From Acidimicrobiaceae bacterium (GTDB taxonomy: Bacteria > Actinomycetota > Acidimicrobiia > Acidimicrobiales > Bog-793), in NCBI GenBank assembly GCA_027306715.1, contig DAHUZG010000429.1, positions 1 through 20,172 on the forward strand: 20,172 nucleotides of DNA. The letters run 5' to 3'. The position numbers and the translations under genes were made by a program. Within the stretch, counting starts at the first letter, position 1; each line of letters begins with the position of its first letter. Under the pieces are notes generated by a model, which was not told the DNA's origin, made no database searches, and saw only the letters and a list, made by a program, of their open reading frames with translations. Below are positions 7,242-15,026 of the stretch, in pieces.

Positions 7242-8289
7242 GCGGCGGGATGCCGCTTGGCGCGCCCCAGGCGAGCAGCTCGTCGACCGCGCGCGTGTTG
7301 AGCACGCGCTCGGCGGGAACACCCGCTGCGGCGGCAATCTCGCATCCGTTGCGCAGCCACTCGAGCTGTCCGGGAGCGTGCGCGTCCGTGTCGATGGTGA
7401 AGCTGCACCCTTCCGCAAGGGCCACAGCGAGCAGGTCGGGGGGTGGGTCCGAGCGCTCCGGGCGGGAATTGATCTCGACAGCAGTCCCGCTCGCCGCGCA
7501 GGCGGCAAACACGGCATGGGCATCGAAGCTCGAGGGAGGGCGCCCGCGGCCGGTGACGAGCCGACCCGTGCAGTGGCCAAGGATGTCGGTATGCGGGTTC
7601 TCGACAGCGCGAACCATCCGCGGCGTCATCTCGGCGCTGTCCATCCGCAGCTTGGAGTGAACGCTCGCCACGACGACATCCAGCCGCTCCAGCACGTCGT
7701 CGTCCTGGTCGAGGGAACCGTCCTCGAAGATGTCGACCTCGATCCCGCTCAACAGCCGAAACGGCGCCAGCTGCTCGTTGACCTCGGCGACCAGCTCGAG
7801 CTGCTCGAGCAGGCGCTGGCGGCTGAGGCCGTGGGCGACCGTCAGGCGCGGGCTGTGATCGGTGAGCACGAGATACTCGTGACCGAGGTCGCGTGCTGTG
7901 GCTGCCATCACCTCGACCGGACTGCCCCCGTCGGACCAGTCGGAATGGCTGTGGCAGTCTCCGCGCAGGAGCGCCCGGAGGGCTGCCGCCGGGGCGCTCA
8001 GCTCGGGCGCGGCTCGTTCCGCCTCCTCCTCGAGCTCGACGAGATAGGACGGGACCCTGCCGGCCAGCGCCTGGTCGATCACCCGGGCGGTCGTCTCGCC
8101 CACACCTTGCAGGCTCCGCAGGCGCTTGGCGGCGGCGAGCGCAACGAGCTCCGCCGGCGCCAGCTCGGAAAGCGAATGCGCCGCCCTGCGAAAGGCGCGC
8201 ACCTTGTAGCTCGGTGCCCCCGTCTGCTCGAGCAGGTGGGCGATACGCCGCAGCGCCTCGAGCGGCTCGGTCGTCTCGGGCTCGGCCAT
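7228..8289 (-). CDS. HHH-PHP domain metallophosphoesterase (PolX-related, no polymerase domain)
   Basis: 353 residues. Residues about 1-90 resemble the N-terminal 8-kDa and helix-hairpin-helix part of family X DNA polymerases, with YKVRAFRRAA (28-37) and LQGVGETTARVID (60-72). A linker leads to a PHP domain at about 108-335 with a full set of metal ligands: H113 and H115 (DCHSHS), D144 and H145 (TDHS), E184 (GIEVDI), H211 (ASVHS), H239 (LGHCTGR), and D302 and H304 (DTDAHA). The nucleotidyltransferase domain of PolX is absent. PHP domains of bacterial PolX act as 3'-5' exonuclease or 3'-phosphodiesterase on DNA ends. By analogy this protein may trim damaged 3' ends before ligation, which suits its back-to-back position with LigC (3' ends overlap by 14 bases). 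The start is ATG 8287-8289, with a TANNNT element about 8 bases upstream suggesting a leaderless message. Histidinol-phosphatase activity is an alternative for the PHP fold, but the HHH region argues for DNA. Confidence 0.88.
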   Translation of the reverse strand: MAEPETTEPLEALRRIAHLLEQTGAPSYKVRAFRRAAHSLSELAPAELVALAAAKRLRSLQGVGETTARVIDQALAGRVPSYLVELEEEAERAAPELSAPAAALRALLRGDCHSHSDWSDGGSPVEVMAATARDLGHEYLVLTDHSPRLTVAHGLSRQRLLEQLELVAEVNEQLAPFRLLSGIEVDIFEDGSLDQDDDVLERLDVVVASVHSKLRMDSAEMTPRMVRAVENPHTDILGHCTGRLVTGRGRPPSSFDAHAVFAACAASGTAVEINSRPERSDPPPDLLAVALAEGCSFTIDTDAHAPGQLEWLRNGCEIAAAAGVPAERVLNTRAVDELLAWGAPSGIPPLTSA

Positions 8290-8297
8290 CGGGCTCG

Positions 8298-8303
8298 AGG
8301 CTA
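8298..8303 (-). promoter_or_regulatory. Candidate leaderless -10 element of the HHH-PHP gene
   Basis: Read on the minus strand, TAGCCT (TANNNT) ends 8 bases before the ATG of the HHH-PHP gene, the spacing expected if transcription begins at or next to the start codon. No clear Shine-Dalgarno sequence is present, which agrees with a leaderless start. Confidence 0.35.
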
Positions 8304-8403
8304 GAGGGCGGAGCCGAGCGGCGCGGTGTGGGTGGGTCGCCAGCCAACCTTGTCGCAGGTCACTTGAGGTGCCGCCAGCTTGTGCCGTTGGACGAGAGCG
8401 GAC

Positions 8404-9876
8404 ATGGAACCACGACCAGCGCGACCGCTCCTCTTCCGCCTCGCCGCCGTCGGTGGCGCGCTCGCCGTGATGGCGCTGCTCGGTGCGATGGCGGCGGCGA
8501 TCGCCTCAGCGAGATCAGAGGCGGCGGCGACGCAGTCGGACCGGTTCACCTTGCGGGCCGAGACCTCGGCCGGGTTCGTGAGCACGTTCCTCGGAGAGAT
8601 CGCCGCCCGCGCCGCCGACGCCGCCGCCGCCGACCTCGCCCACGGCCGCAGCAGAAGCCGCCCAGCCCCCGGCGCCACCGGTCTAGCGCTGCTGCGCCAG
8701 GTCTTCGGCTTCACGAGCCTCGAGGTCCTCGACGGCAGCCGGGCGTCGAGCGCCTCGGGTGCGACTCGAACGCTTCCGAGCGAGGAACGGGCGGTGCTGC
8801 TCGGTGAGGTCAGTGGCCGCCGTTCGGGCGCCTTCGCCGTCTCCGGCAGGATCGCCACCTCGGGGGGTGCGGCGGTGGTCGCTCTGGCGGCGCCGCTGCC
8901 CCTTCCGCACAGGAGTTGGACCATCGTCGCCACGCTGCCGTTGAGCGGAACACCGCTCGCCAGCTTCGTCGGCCGCGTCGTCGCTGCCCCCCGCCACGAG
9001 GTGCTGCTCGTCGACTCCGCCGGGCGCCTCTTGGCGAGCGCTCCCCCGGTCGCTGCGACGGGTCTCGCCGGCTGGTCGCCAAGCCTCGGCGCAGCGGCCG
9101 CCGGCGGCGTCGACGGCACCATTCGCGGCGATCTCGCCGGCCAGCCGGCGGCCGAGCTGGCCTACGCCCGAGCACCCGTCCCCGGGGCCGGATGGTCGCT
9201 CGTCGCCGTCGAACCGCTGGCGACCCTCGACGCCAGCAGCCGCGGTTGGGCGGGCGACGTCAGCTGGCTCCTCTTCGTCGTCGCCGCTCTGCTGGCGACG
9301 GCCCTGCTCGGGCTGTTCGTGCGCTCGCTCGCGGAGCGGCTGCGACTGGAGGCGGCGTGGGGACGGATGGAGCACGAGGCACGCACCGACGCTCTCACCG
9401 GCCTCCCCAACCGGCGGCGGCTGGAGCTGGCGCTGCGTCACCTGCAGCGTGCCGGTCTGCCATTCTCGGTGATGATGATCGATCTCGACGGCTTCAAGGA
9501 GGTCAACGACAGCCACGGGCACGCAGCCGGGGACGAGCTGCTCCGCCGGATGGCGGCGGCGATGCGGGCGAGCTTCCGCGAGCAGGACCTCTACGGGCGC
9601 TGGGGTGGGGACGAGTTCCTGGCGATCCTGCCCGGGGCCGGACCGCTCGAGGTCGCCGCGCTGGCCGAGCGCCTGCAGCTGAGCGCCGACCGGCTCAACC
9701 TCGAGGGCAGCCCCGAGGGCGGGCCCGTGGACGACCGGTCACGGCTTCCCGACCTTCAGCTCACCGTCGGCTCGGCGGCCAGCGGCAGCGACAGAGACGT
9801 GCTCCTCGAGGCGGACCGCGCCCTCTACGAGTCCAAGGCTCGGCGGCCGCGCCTCACCACGGGCGTCTCCCCCTGA
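8404..9876 (+). CDS. Membrane-bound diguanylate cyclase with extracytoplasmic sensor region
   Basis: Makes the second messenger c-di-GMP from two GTP. It has 490 residues from ATG 8404; an in-frame TTG at 8380 is possible but has no better support. Order: membrane helix at about 9-33, an extracytoplasmic region at about 35-275 with a Cache-like alternation of strands (LEVLDGS, HEVLLVDSAGRLLAS, GWSLVAVEPLATLD), a second membrane helix at about 283-305, a short helical linker with no obvious HAMP domain, then GGDEF at about 325-485. The domain has DALTGLPNRRRLE, the metal-binding DLDGFKEVND, and the active-site GGDEF at 401-405. RxxD at 392-395 lies exactly five residues before GGDEF, so the product-inhibition I-site is intact. 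The enzyme therefore looks active and feedback-controlled. The ligand of the outer domain is unknown. The stop codon overlaps the start of the following methyltransferase. Confidence 0.93.
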   Translation: MEPRPARPLLFRLAAVGGALAVMALLGAMAAAIASARSEAAATQSDRFTLRAETSAGFVSTFLGEIAARAADAAAADLAHGRSRSRPAPGATGLALLRQVFGFTSLEVLDGSRASSASGATRTLPSEERAVLLGEVSGRRSGAFAVSGRIATSGGAAVVALAAPLPLPHRSWTIVATLPLSGTPLASFVGRVVAAPRHEVLLVDSAGRLLASAPPVAATGLAGWSPSLGAAAAGGVDGTIRGDLAGQPAAELAYARAPVPGAGWSLVAVEPLATLDASSRGWAGDVSWLLFVVAALLATALLGLFVRSLAERLRLEAAWGRMEHEARTDALTGLPNRRRLELALRHLQRAGLPFSVMMIDLDGFKEVNDSHGHAAGDELLRRMAAAMRASFREQDLYGRWGGDEFLAILPGAGPLEVAALAERLQLSADRLNLEGSPEGGPVDDRSRLPDLQLTVGSAASGSDRDVLLEADRALYESKARRPRLTTGVSP

Positions 9877-10688
9877 GGCGGCGCCCGCTCGACAACGAGA
9901 TCTACGCCCGCCCGGGTGTCGACTGGTGGTCGGGGCGCTCGCCGTTTGCCGTGCTCCAGCCGATCAGCGACGCCCGTCTCGCCTACCTCGACGTCGCCCG
10001 AGCAGGTGCCCTCGACCCACCAGCAGGCGGGATCGCCCTCGACATCGGATGTGGCGGCGGCTACCTGTCCGAGCTGTTGCTCGCCCGCGGCTGGCGGGTC
10101 GTCGGCCTCGACCCTGCGCTCGCCTCGCTTGTCGCCGCCCGGGCTCGCGCCGGCCGGCAAGGCGGCGTCAGCGGGGGCCCGGCGCTCGCCGTCGTCGCCG
10201 CCGCAGGGGAGCAATCGCCGGTGGCGGCCGACACGGCGGCGCTCGCCTGCTGCTGCGACGTCCTCGAGCACGTCGACGACGTCGACAAGGTCGTGGCCGA
10301 GGTGGCACGGGTGCTCGTCCCGGGCGGCACCTTCTTGTTCGAGACGATCAACCGCACGCTCGCCAGCCGCGCCTTGGCGATCGGCGTGCTGCAACGCTGG
10401 CGGCTGACGCGCCTTGTCGACTTCGAGCTGCACGAGTGGGATCGCTTCGTACGACCGAGTGAGCTCGCCGGCGTCCTGCAGCGCCACGGGCTGCGCCTCG
10501 GCGGGATCTCCGGGCTGGCGCCGCGGGCGAGCTGGCGGACGACGATGTCGAGCTTCGTCGCCGCCAAGACCGGAGCGATCGCCTTCGACGAGCTCGGCAG
10601 GCGGCTGCAAATCGGTCCCGTGCGCCCGACCTGGGGTGCCTACTTGGGCTGGGCGCTCAAGCCGCGCACCGCTGCCGAGCCGGGCTGA
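9873..10688 (+). CDS. UbiG-like SAM-dependent methyltransferase with apparent CTG start
   Basis: About 271 residues. The class I methyltransferase core is clear: motif I LDIGCGGG at 56-63, the acidic residue ending strand 2 at D80 (GLDP), then CDVLEHVDD and the UbiG-type ETINRT at 157-162. The N-terminal DNEIYARPG..WW (from residue 7) is also typical of UbiG, the O-methyltransferase of polyprenyl-phenol quinone precursors. Actinobacteria normally make menaquinone, so the true substrate may be another polyprenyl or small phenol. No ATG, GTG or TTG precedes DNEIY in this frame close by. The first, GTG 9951, would remove that conserved segment. The best start is CTG 9873-9875, which overlaps the TGA of the cyclase gene as CTGA and suggests coupled translation. 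A sequencing error or a far-upstream start inside the cyclase gene is the alternative. Confidence 0.8.
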   Translation: MRRRPLDNEIYARPGVDWWSGRSPFAVLQPISDARLAYLDVARAGALDPPAGGIALDIGCGGGYLSELLLARGWRVVGLDPALASLVAARARAGRQGGVSGGPALAVVAAAGEQSPVAADTAALACCCDVLEHVDDVDKVVAEVARVLVPGGTFLFETINRTLASRALAIGVLQRWRLTRLVDFELHEWDRFVRPSELAGVLQRHGLRLGGISGLAPRASWRTTMSSFVAAKTGAIAFDELGRRLQIGPVRPTWGAYLGWALKPRTAAEPG

Positions 10689-10690
10689 GC

Positions 10691-10733
10691 GCGCGGGTCC
10701 GCGCATGCCGCCCCTGCGGGGGGTGCCGGCGGC
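10691..10733. terminator. GC-rich hairpins between convergent methyltransferase and ComF genes
   Basis: The 63-base gap holds GCGCG/CGCGC (10691-10695 with 10700-10704, 4-base loop) and GCCGCC/GGCGGC (10707-10712 with 10728-10733). The position between two 3' ends fits a bidirectional terminator. There is no T-tract on either strand. Confidence 0.35.
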
Positions 10734-10751
10734 GGCGCGGCGACACGCTGG

Positions 10752-11654
10752 TCACCGCTCCAAGCAGCACACGTCAAGCTCGAAGCGCCGGCGCCGCTGG
10801 CGCGCCCAGAAGGCCGCGCTCGCCCCGAAGGCGGGACGGACCATCCGGCCGGCCGGCACGATGGCGACGACCGTCGCCCCGCCGAGCGCCAAAGCGCTCG
10901 CCGCGCTCTGGGCCCGTGCCCCGCTGGTGAAGGTGTCGTCGAGGAGAAGCACCCGACGCCCGGTCGGCTCGCAGCACCGGTAGCCGTCGTCGCTGGCGAC
11001 GAGATGGCCGAGCGCAGCGTGGCCGCGGCTGAGCGGCTCGACGTGTGCGCCGGCGAGCGAGGGGATGCCGGCGACGAGCGAGGCGAGAGGATGCGGCCCG
11101 AGGCGACCCGCCGAGGTCGGAACGGTGGCGATGGCGTCCCATCTGGTGCCGGCACGCTCGGCGATGCAGCCTCCGTGCGCCGCGAGGAAGGTCTCGAACA
11201 GCGCGGCGAGCTGCTGGCGGCGTGCGTCGCGCCAGTAAGGCGAGGCGCGCTCGGACTTGTAGCCGGTGAGGACGGAGTAGAGCCTCGACTCCTCGCCGAC
11301 ACAGAGCGAGACGGGAGCGACGAGGCGGCAGAAGTTGCTGAGCTGGCGGCGGACGCGCTGGCAGCTCAGGCACAGCTCGAAGCCGGGTCGCCTCCAACCA
11401 TGACAGACGGGACATACGTCACGCCCGGCGGCGGGCACCCGGACGCACAACTCGGCGGCGGGCGCGGGGGCTGCCCCGGCGGGGGCGGTGACCGGGGCGG
11501 GAGCGGCGGCAGGCTGCACGCCGGGACCGTAAGCAGCACGCTTCCCGATCCCCCTCACCTCCGGGCTGCCATCGCGCCGCTGAAGAGCGGTTGAGTCCCG
11601 GCAAGCCGAGCCCGCGCCGGTCTGTGCCCGCTTCGACCGCGCTGCGGCGATCAC
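10752..11654 (-). CDS. ComF-family phosphoribosyltransferase-like protein
   Basis: Up to 300 residues from GTG 11654. A zinc-ribbon CPVC..CLSC (C-x2-C-x10-C-x2-C) is followed by a type I phosphoribosyltransferase fold. This includes a YKSERASPYWRDARRQQLAAL helix, an IATVPTS strand and the PRPP loop VLLLDDTFTSGA at about 235-246. In ComF proteins this layout is linked to DNA uptake (competence) in species that have it. In actinobacteria the role is unclear and no other competence gene is in the window. The N-terminal 75 or so residues before the zinc ribbon are Ala/Pro-rich and unlike the family, so the real start may be a later GTG (for example 11558 or a codon shortly before the zinc ribbon). 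The PrmC-like gene upstream is on the same strand, about 120 bases away, with a 7-base-pair hairpin between. Confidence 0.82.
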   Translation of the reverse strand: MIAAARSKRAQTGAGSACRDSTALQRRDGSPEVRGIGKRAAYGPGVQPAAAPAPVTAPAGAAPAPAAELCVRVPAAGRDVCPVCHGWRRPGFELCLSCQRVRRQLSNFCRLVAPVSLCVGEESRLYSVLTGYKSERASPYWRDARRQQLAALFETFLAAHGGCIAERAGTRWDAIATVPTSAGRLGPHPLASLVAGIPSLAGAHVEPLSRGHAALGHLVASDDGYRCCEPTGRRVLLLDDTFTSGARAQSAASALALGGATVVAIVPAGRMVRPAFGASAAFWARQRRRRFELDVCCLER

Positions 11655-11718
11655 GCCGCGGACGGCCAGCCGGACCTGACGGGCGAGCCGTTAGCCCCGG
11701 CTATCCGAAGTCCATCTG

Positions 11719-11741
11719 CACCTCGGTGAATGAACGAGGTG
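11719..11741 (-). terminator. 7-base-pair hairpin between the PrmC-like and ComF genes
   Basis: CACCTCG (11719-11725) and CGAGGTG (11735-11741) pair perfectly around a 9-base AT-richer loop. It lies about 35 bases after the stop of the PrmC-like gene and upstream of ComF. It could terminate or attenuate transcription between the two, or be an operator. No T-run is visible. Confidence 0.4.
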
Positions 11742-11773
11742 ATGCCACGACCGCTCGGGACGGCGGGCGGCCG

Positions 11774-12562
11774 TCAGGCCCGGCTGGGCGCAGCGACGAA
11801 GACCGCAGCGATCCCCCGCAGGTCGCCCTCCTCGTCGTGCAGCAGCTCGGCCGGGCTGTAGCCAGTGCGGCGCAACTCTCCGGCGAGCAGCTCGGCCTGC
11901 CCCGCTCCGAGCTCGAGGAGCAGCGAGCCACCCCGGCGCAAGAGGCGACTGCCCCCCGAGACGGCGCGCACGAGCACGTCCATCCCCTCCGGCCCCCCGT
12001 CGAGGGCGAGGGTCGGCTCGTAGGCGACGACGTCGCGTGCCAGCAGGTGAAGTGCCCCGGTCGGCACGTAGGGCACGACGCCGCAGACGACGTCGACGGC
12101 CGCCCAAAGCTCGGCGGGCAGCGGGCCGTCGAGGTCGCCCTCGTGCACCTCGACGCCGTTCTCCCGGGCACATCCCGCCGCCACGGGATCGAGCTCGGTG
12201 GCAAGCACCCGCGCTCGCGGTCGGTGGCGGGACAGGACGCGGGCGATCGCTCCCGAGCCCGTGCAAAGGTCAACAGCGACACCGTGATCAGGAAGGCGCC
12301 GCGCTGCTTCGAGCGCCAGCGGCTCGCTCTGCCAGCGGGGCACGTAGACGCCTCGGCGCAGGTGGACGGGCTCGCCGCAGAACCGGACCGAGCCGGTCAG
12401 CCAGGCGAGCGGCTCGCCCCGGCAGCGGCGCTCCACCAGCTCGTTGAGGAGGCCGCCCCGCGCGCCGGCAACCGCCATCAGCTCCTCGGCCTCCTCCTCG
12501 GCGGCGACGCAGCCCGCCGCTCGAAGGGTGGCGACCGTCTCCGAGAGGACGTCGGCCCTCAC
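11774..12562 (-). CDS. PrmC/HemK-related methyltransferase with altered active-site motif
   Basis: 262 residues, GTG start at 12562. It has the length and layout of the actinobacterial PrmC-related 'putative protein N5-glutamine methyltransferase' family. An N-terminal helical part contains RRCRGEPLAWLTGSVRF (46-61), then YVPRWQSEPL (73-82). The SAM-binding motif I is VDLCTGSGA (97-105), with TELDP (122-126), and the C-terminal part has EPTLALDGGPEGMDVL and RRGGSLLLELG. In true N5-glutamine or adenine-N6 methyltransferases the (N/D)PPY motif grips the substrate amide. Here the equivalent site reads VVPY (162-165), so the key Asn is Val. SAM binding looks intact, but methyl transfer to a release-factor Gln is doubtful. 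It may act on a different substrate or be inactive. The canonical prmC would be expected elsewhere in the genome, beside prfA. Confidence 0.8.
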   Translation of the reverse strand: MRADVLSETVATLRAAGCVAAEEEAEELMAVAGARGGLLNELVERRCRGEPLAWLTGSVRFCGEPVHLRRGVYVPRWQSEPLALEAARRLPDHGVAVDLCTGSGAIARVLSRHRPRARVLATELDPVAAGCARENGVEVHEGDLDGPLPAELWAAVDVVCGVVPYVPTGALHLLARDVVAYEPTLALDGGPEGMDVLVRAVSGGSRLLRRGGSLLLELGAGQAELLAGELRRTGYSPAELLHDEEGDLRGIAAVFVAAPSRA

Positions 12563-12661
12563 GAGGCGGCGGGCGGGCTCATAAAGCCGTGGTGACCGGG
12601 AACCCGACTTGAGCGCCCGCCGGCGACAAGCGAGGTCACAGAGCGGTCGCCATCGGGAGCC

Positions 12662-14926
12662 TCAGTGGATCGCCCGCCAGACCTTCTCCGGGGTGAGCGG
12701 CATGTCGAGCTGGCGCACCCCGTACGGCTCGAGCGCGTCGAGGACGGCGTTCCACACCGCAGAGGTGCTGCCGACGGTGCCGGACTCGCCGATCCCTTTC
12801 ATCCCGAGCGGGTTGCGCGGCGAGGCGGTGACGGTCTCCTCGACCTCGAAGCTGGGCATCTCCGCGGCGCTCGGCATCTCGTAGTCGGCGAGGTTGGCCG
12901 TGAGCGGGTTGCCGGCCTCGTCGTAGCGGATCTCCTCGTAGAGGGCTTGGGCGATGCCCTGGGCGATGCCTCCGTGCACCTGGCCCTCGACGATCAGCGG
13001 GTTGATGACGGTGCCGCAGTCGTCCACGGCGACGACACGGACGAGCTCCACCCTCCCGGTCTCGGTGTCCACCTCCACGACGGCGAGGTGCGCCCCGAAG
13101 GGATAGGTGCCCTGCTCCTGGGTGAAGTCGTCCTCGGCCTGCAGCTCGCCAGGCTCGGCGGCCACCGCCACCTCGGCCCAGCTCAGCCTCCGCGCCGGCA
13201 CGCCGGTGACGGCGAAACCCCCCTCGCCGACGGTCACGTCCTCGACCGCCGCCTCGAGCAGGTCGGCGGCCTTCTCCCGTGCCTTGGCGAGGACCGCCTC
13301 GGCGGAGCGGTAGATGGCGTTGCCGGCGAGCTGGCCGCTGCGCGAGCCGAAGGTGCCGGTGCCGCGAGCGACCTCGTTGGTGTCGGAGTGCACGATCCGC
13401 ACCTGCTCGGGCGGGACCGAGAGGGCGCCGCTGACGAGCTGGGTGAAGGTGGTGAGGTGGCCCTGCCCGTGCGGCGAGGCCCCGGTTCGGACAAGGATCG
13501 TCCCGTCACGCTCGACCTCGACCGAGGAGTACTCCGAGCCCGAGCCGCTGATCTCGACGAAGGTCGAGATGCCGATGCCGAGCTGGCGACGGGCTCCGGC
13601 CTGGCGGCGCGAACGCTGCTCGCCGCGCAGCTCCGCCATCCCGGCGTGCTCGAGGAGGACATCGAGCGGCTTCTCGTAGTCGCCGCTGTCGTAGCTGGCG
13701 CCGGTCGGGGTCTCGAGGGGGAACTCGTCGGGGCGGAGAAAGTTCCGCCGCCGCAGGTCGATGCTGTCCATCCCGAGCTCGGCGGCCAGCATCTCGATCA
13801 AGCGCTCGAGCATCGCTGTCGCCTCCGGGCGCCCGGCACCGCGGTAGGGGCCGACCGGAGTGGTGTTGGTGACGACGCCGAGGCTCTCGAGGGCGACCTT
13901 CGGGATGCGGTAGACGCCGGTCGCCATCAGCCGGGCGGTCCGCCAGGGGATGCCGCCGCGCCAGCAGTAGGCGCCGATCTCGGTCACGGTGCGACCTTCG
14001 AGCCCGACGAGGGTCCCGTCGCGACGCGCCCCGAGGGCGACCTCCTGCACCTGGCCGCGGCCGTGCGTCATGGCCACGAGGTTCTCCGAGCGCGTCTCGA
14101 CGTAGCGCACGGGCCGCCCGAGGCGGTCCGCCACCGCGGCGGTGACGACGACCTCGGGATAGCAGCCGCCCTTGGCACCGAAGCCGCCGCCGACCGCAGG
14201 CAGGTGGACCCAGACCTCGGACTCCTGCTTGCCGAGCGCCCGGGCGATCCCGGCGCGTACCTGGAACGGCGCCTGGCAGCTGACGAGGCACTCGAGCTGG
14301 CCGCCCGGGTGCGGCTTGACGAGCGCCCCGAGCGGCTCGAGCGGAACGGCTGCGACGCGCTGGTTCCGGAAGGTAGCCCGGACGACGACCTCGGCGCCCT
14401 CGAGCGCGTCGCTGTCGTCGCGCGAGCCGAGCTCGAGCACGACGTTCGAGCCGAACTCGGGGAACAGGATCGGCGCATCCGGCTCCAACGCCTCGAGCGG
14501 GTCGATGACCGCCGGCAGCGGCTCGATGTCGACGACGACGAGCTCGGCCGCATCGACGGCTTGTGCCTCGGTCTCGGCGACCACCACAGCGACGGCCTCG
14601 CCGACGAAACGTACCCGGTCGCGGGCCAGGCACGGCCGTGAGAGCTCGCGCCGCGGCGGCTGGTCGGGCCGAGGCGGCGGCCACTCGGGGAGGTCGTTGA
14701 TCCCGAGGTCCCCGGCGCTCAGGACGGCCACCACTCCCGGCGCCGAGCGGGCGTCGCCGGCGTCGATCGAGGTGATCACGCCGTGGGCGACAGGCGATCG
14801 CACGAAGACGAGATGGAGCAGGCCGGGGACGACGAGGTCGGCGAGGTAGCCGCCTTCGCCGCGGAGCAGCGGTGGGTCCTCCCGCCGCTCGACACGATGG
14901 CCGAGGATGCTGACCGTGGTCGACAT
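12662..14926 (-). CDS. Molybdopterin-binding large subunit of xanthine dehydrogenase/CO dehydrogenase family (CoxL form II-like)
   Basis: 754 residues from ATG 14926. It belongs to the molybdenum hydroxylase family, which oxidises substrates such as aldehydes, purines or aromatic N-heterocycles using a Mo-pterin cofactor. Visible motifs are an N-terminal a/b-hammerhead domain (REDPPLLRGEGGYLADL, FVRSPVAHGVI), the pterin-binding GGGFGAKGG, and the active-site loop PYRGAGR (360-366). That loop matches CoxL form II (AYRGAGR) and not the CO-oxidising form I (AYxCSFR). GQGHLTTFTQL and the catalytic Glu in KGIGESG (E714) are also present. CO oxidation is therefore unlikely and the substrate is unknown. 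The usual FAD-binding (CoxM) and 2Fe-2S (CoxS) partners are not next to it in this window. A TAACTT element seven bases before ATG suggests a leaderless message. An upstream GTG-type extension to 15046 looks non-protein-like and is rejected. Confidence 0.93.
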   Translation of the reverse strand: MSTTVSILGHRVERREDPPLLRGEGGYLADLVVPGLLHLVFVRSPVAHGVITSIDAGDARSAPGVVAVLSAGDLGINDLPEWPPPRPDQPPRRELSRPCLARDRVRFVGEAVAVVVAETEAQAVDAAELVVVDIEPLPAVIDPLEALEPDAPILFPEFGSNVVLELGSRDDSDALEGAEVVVRATFRNQRVAAVPLEPLGALVKPHPGGQLECLVSCQAPFQVRAGIARALGKQESEVWVHLPAVGGGFGAKGGCYPEVVVTAAVADRLGRPVRYVETRSENLVAMTHGRGQVQEVALGARRDGTLVGLEGRTVTEIGAYCWRGGIPWRTARLMATGVYRIPKVALESLGVVTNTTPVGPYRGAGRPEATAMLERLIEMLAAELGMDSIDLRRRNFLRPDEFPLETPTGASYDSGDYEKPLDVLLEHAGMAELRGEQRSRRQAGARRQLGIGISTFVEISGSGSEYSSVEVERDGTILVRTGASPHGQGHLTTFTQLVSGALSVPPEQVRIVHSDTNEVARGTGTFGSRSGQLAGNAIYRSAEAVLAKAREKAADLLEAAVEDVTVGEGGFAVTGVPARRLSWAEVAVAAEPGELQAEDDFTQEQGTYPFGAHLAVVEVDTETGRVELVRVVAVDDCGTVINPLIVEGQVHGGIAQGIAQALYEEIRYDEAGNPLTANLADYEMPSAAEMPSFEVEETVTASPRNPLGMKGIGESGTVGSTSAVWNAVLDALEPYGVRQLDMPLTPEKVWRAIH

Positions 14927-14933
14927 GGCGGCG

Positions 14934-14939
14934 AAGTTA
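14934..14939 (-). promoter_or_regulatory. Candidate leaderless promoter -10 of the molybdenum hydroxylase gene
   Basis: On the minus strand TAACTT (TANNNT) is followed by exactly seven bases and then ATG. No Shine-Dalgarno is present in that gap. The same spacing occurs before the dehydrogenase relic at 15256. Confidence 0.5.
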
Positions 14940-15026
14940 GCCGAGGGCAGCCCCGTCCCGCCGTGAGGCGCGGCCCGGCCCGTCCCGCCGCCTGCCCGGC
15001 CCGACTGGCGACACGCCCGTGCCGCC

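Noticed and set aside
8916..9872. In-frame upstream extension of the UbiG-like methyltransferase to ATG 8916
   Set aside because: The translated extension is the out-of-frame reading of the cyclase gene and is mostly Arg, Gly and Ala. Only the part after CTG 9873 matches the family.
12665..14641. Long open frame on the plus strand antisense to the molybdenum hydroxylase gene
   Set aside because: It is a mirror of a gene rich in GC at third positions. Its translation has no recognisable domain, while the minus strand shows all family motifs.
12662..14926. CO dehydrogenase (aerobic CO oxidation)
   Set aside because: The active-site loop is PYRGAGR (form II). The Cys-containing AYxCSFR loop of CO-oxidising form I is absent, and no CoxM or CoxS gene is adjacent.
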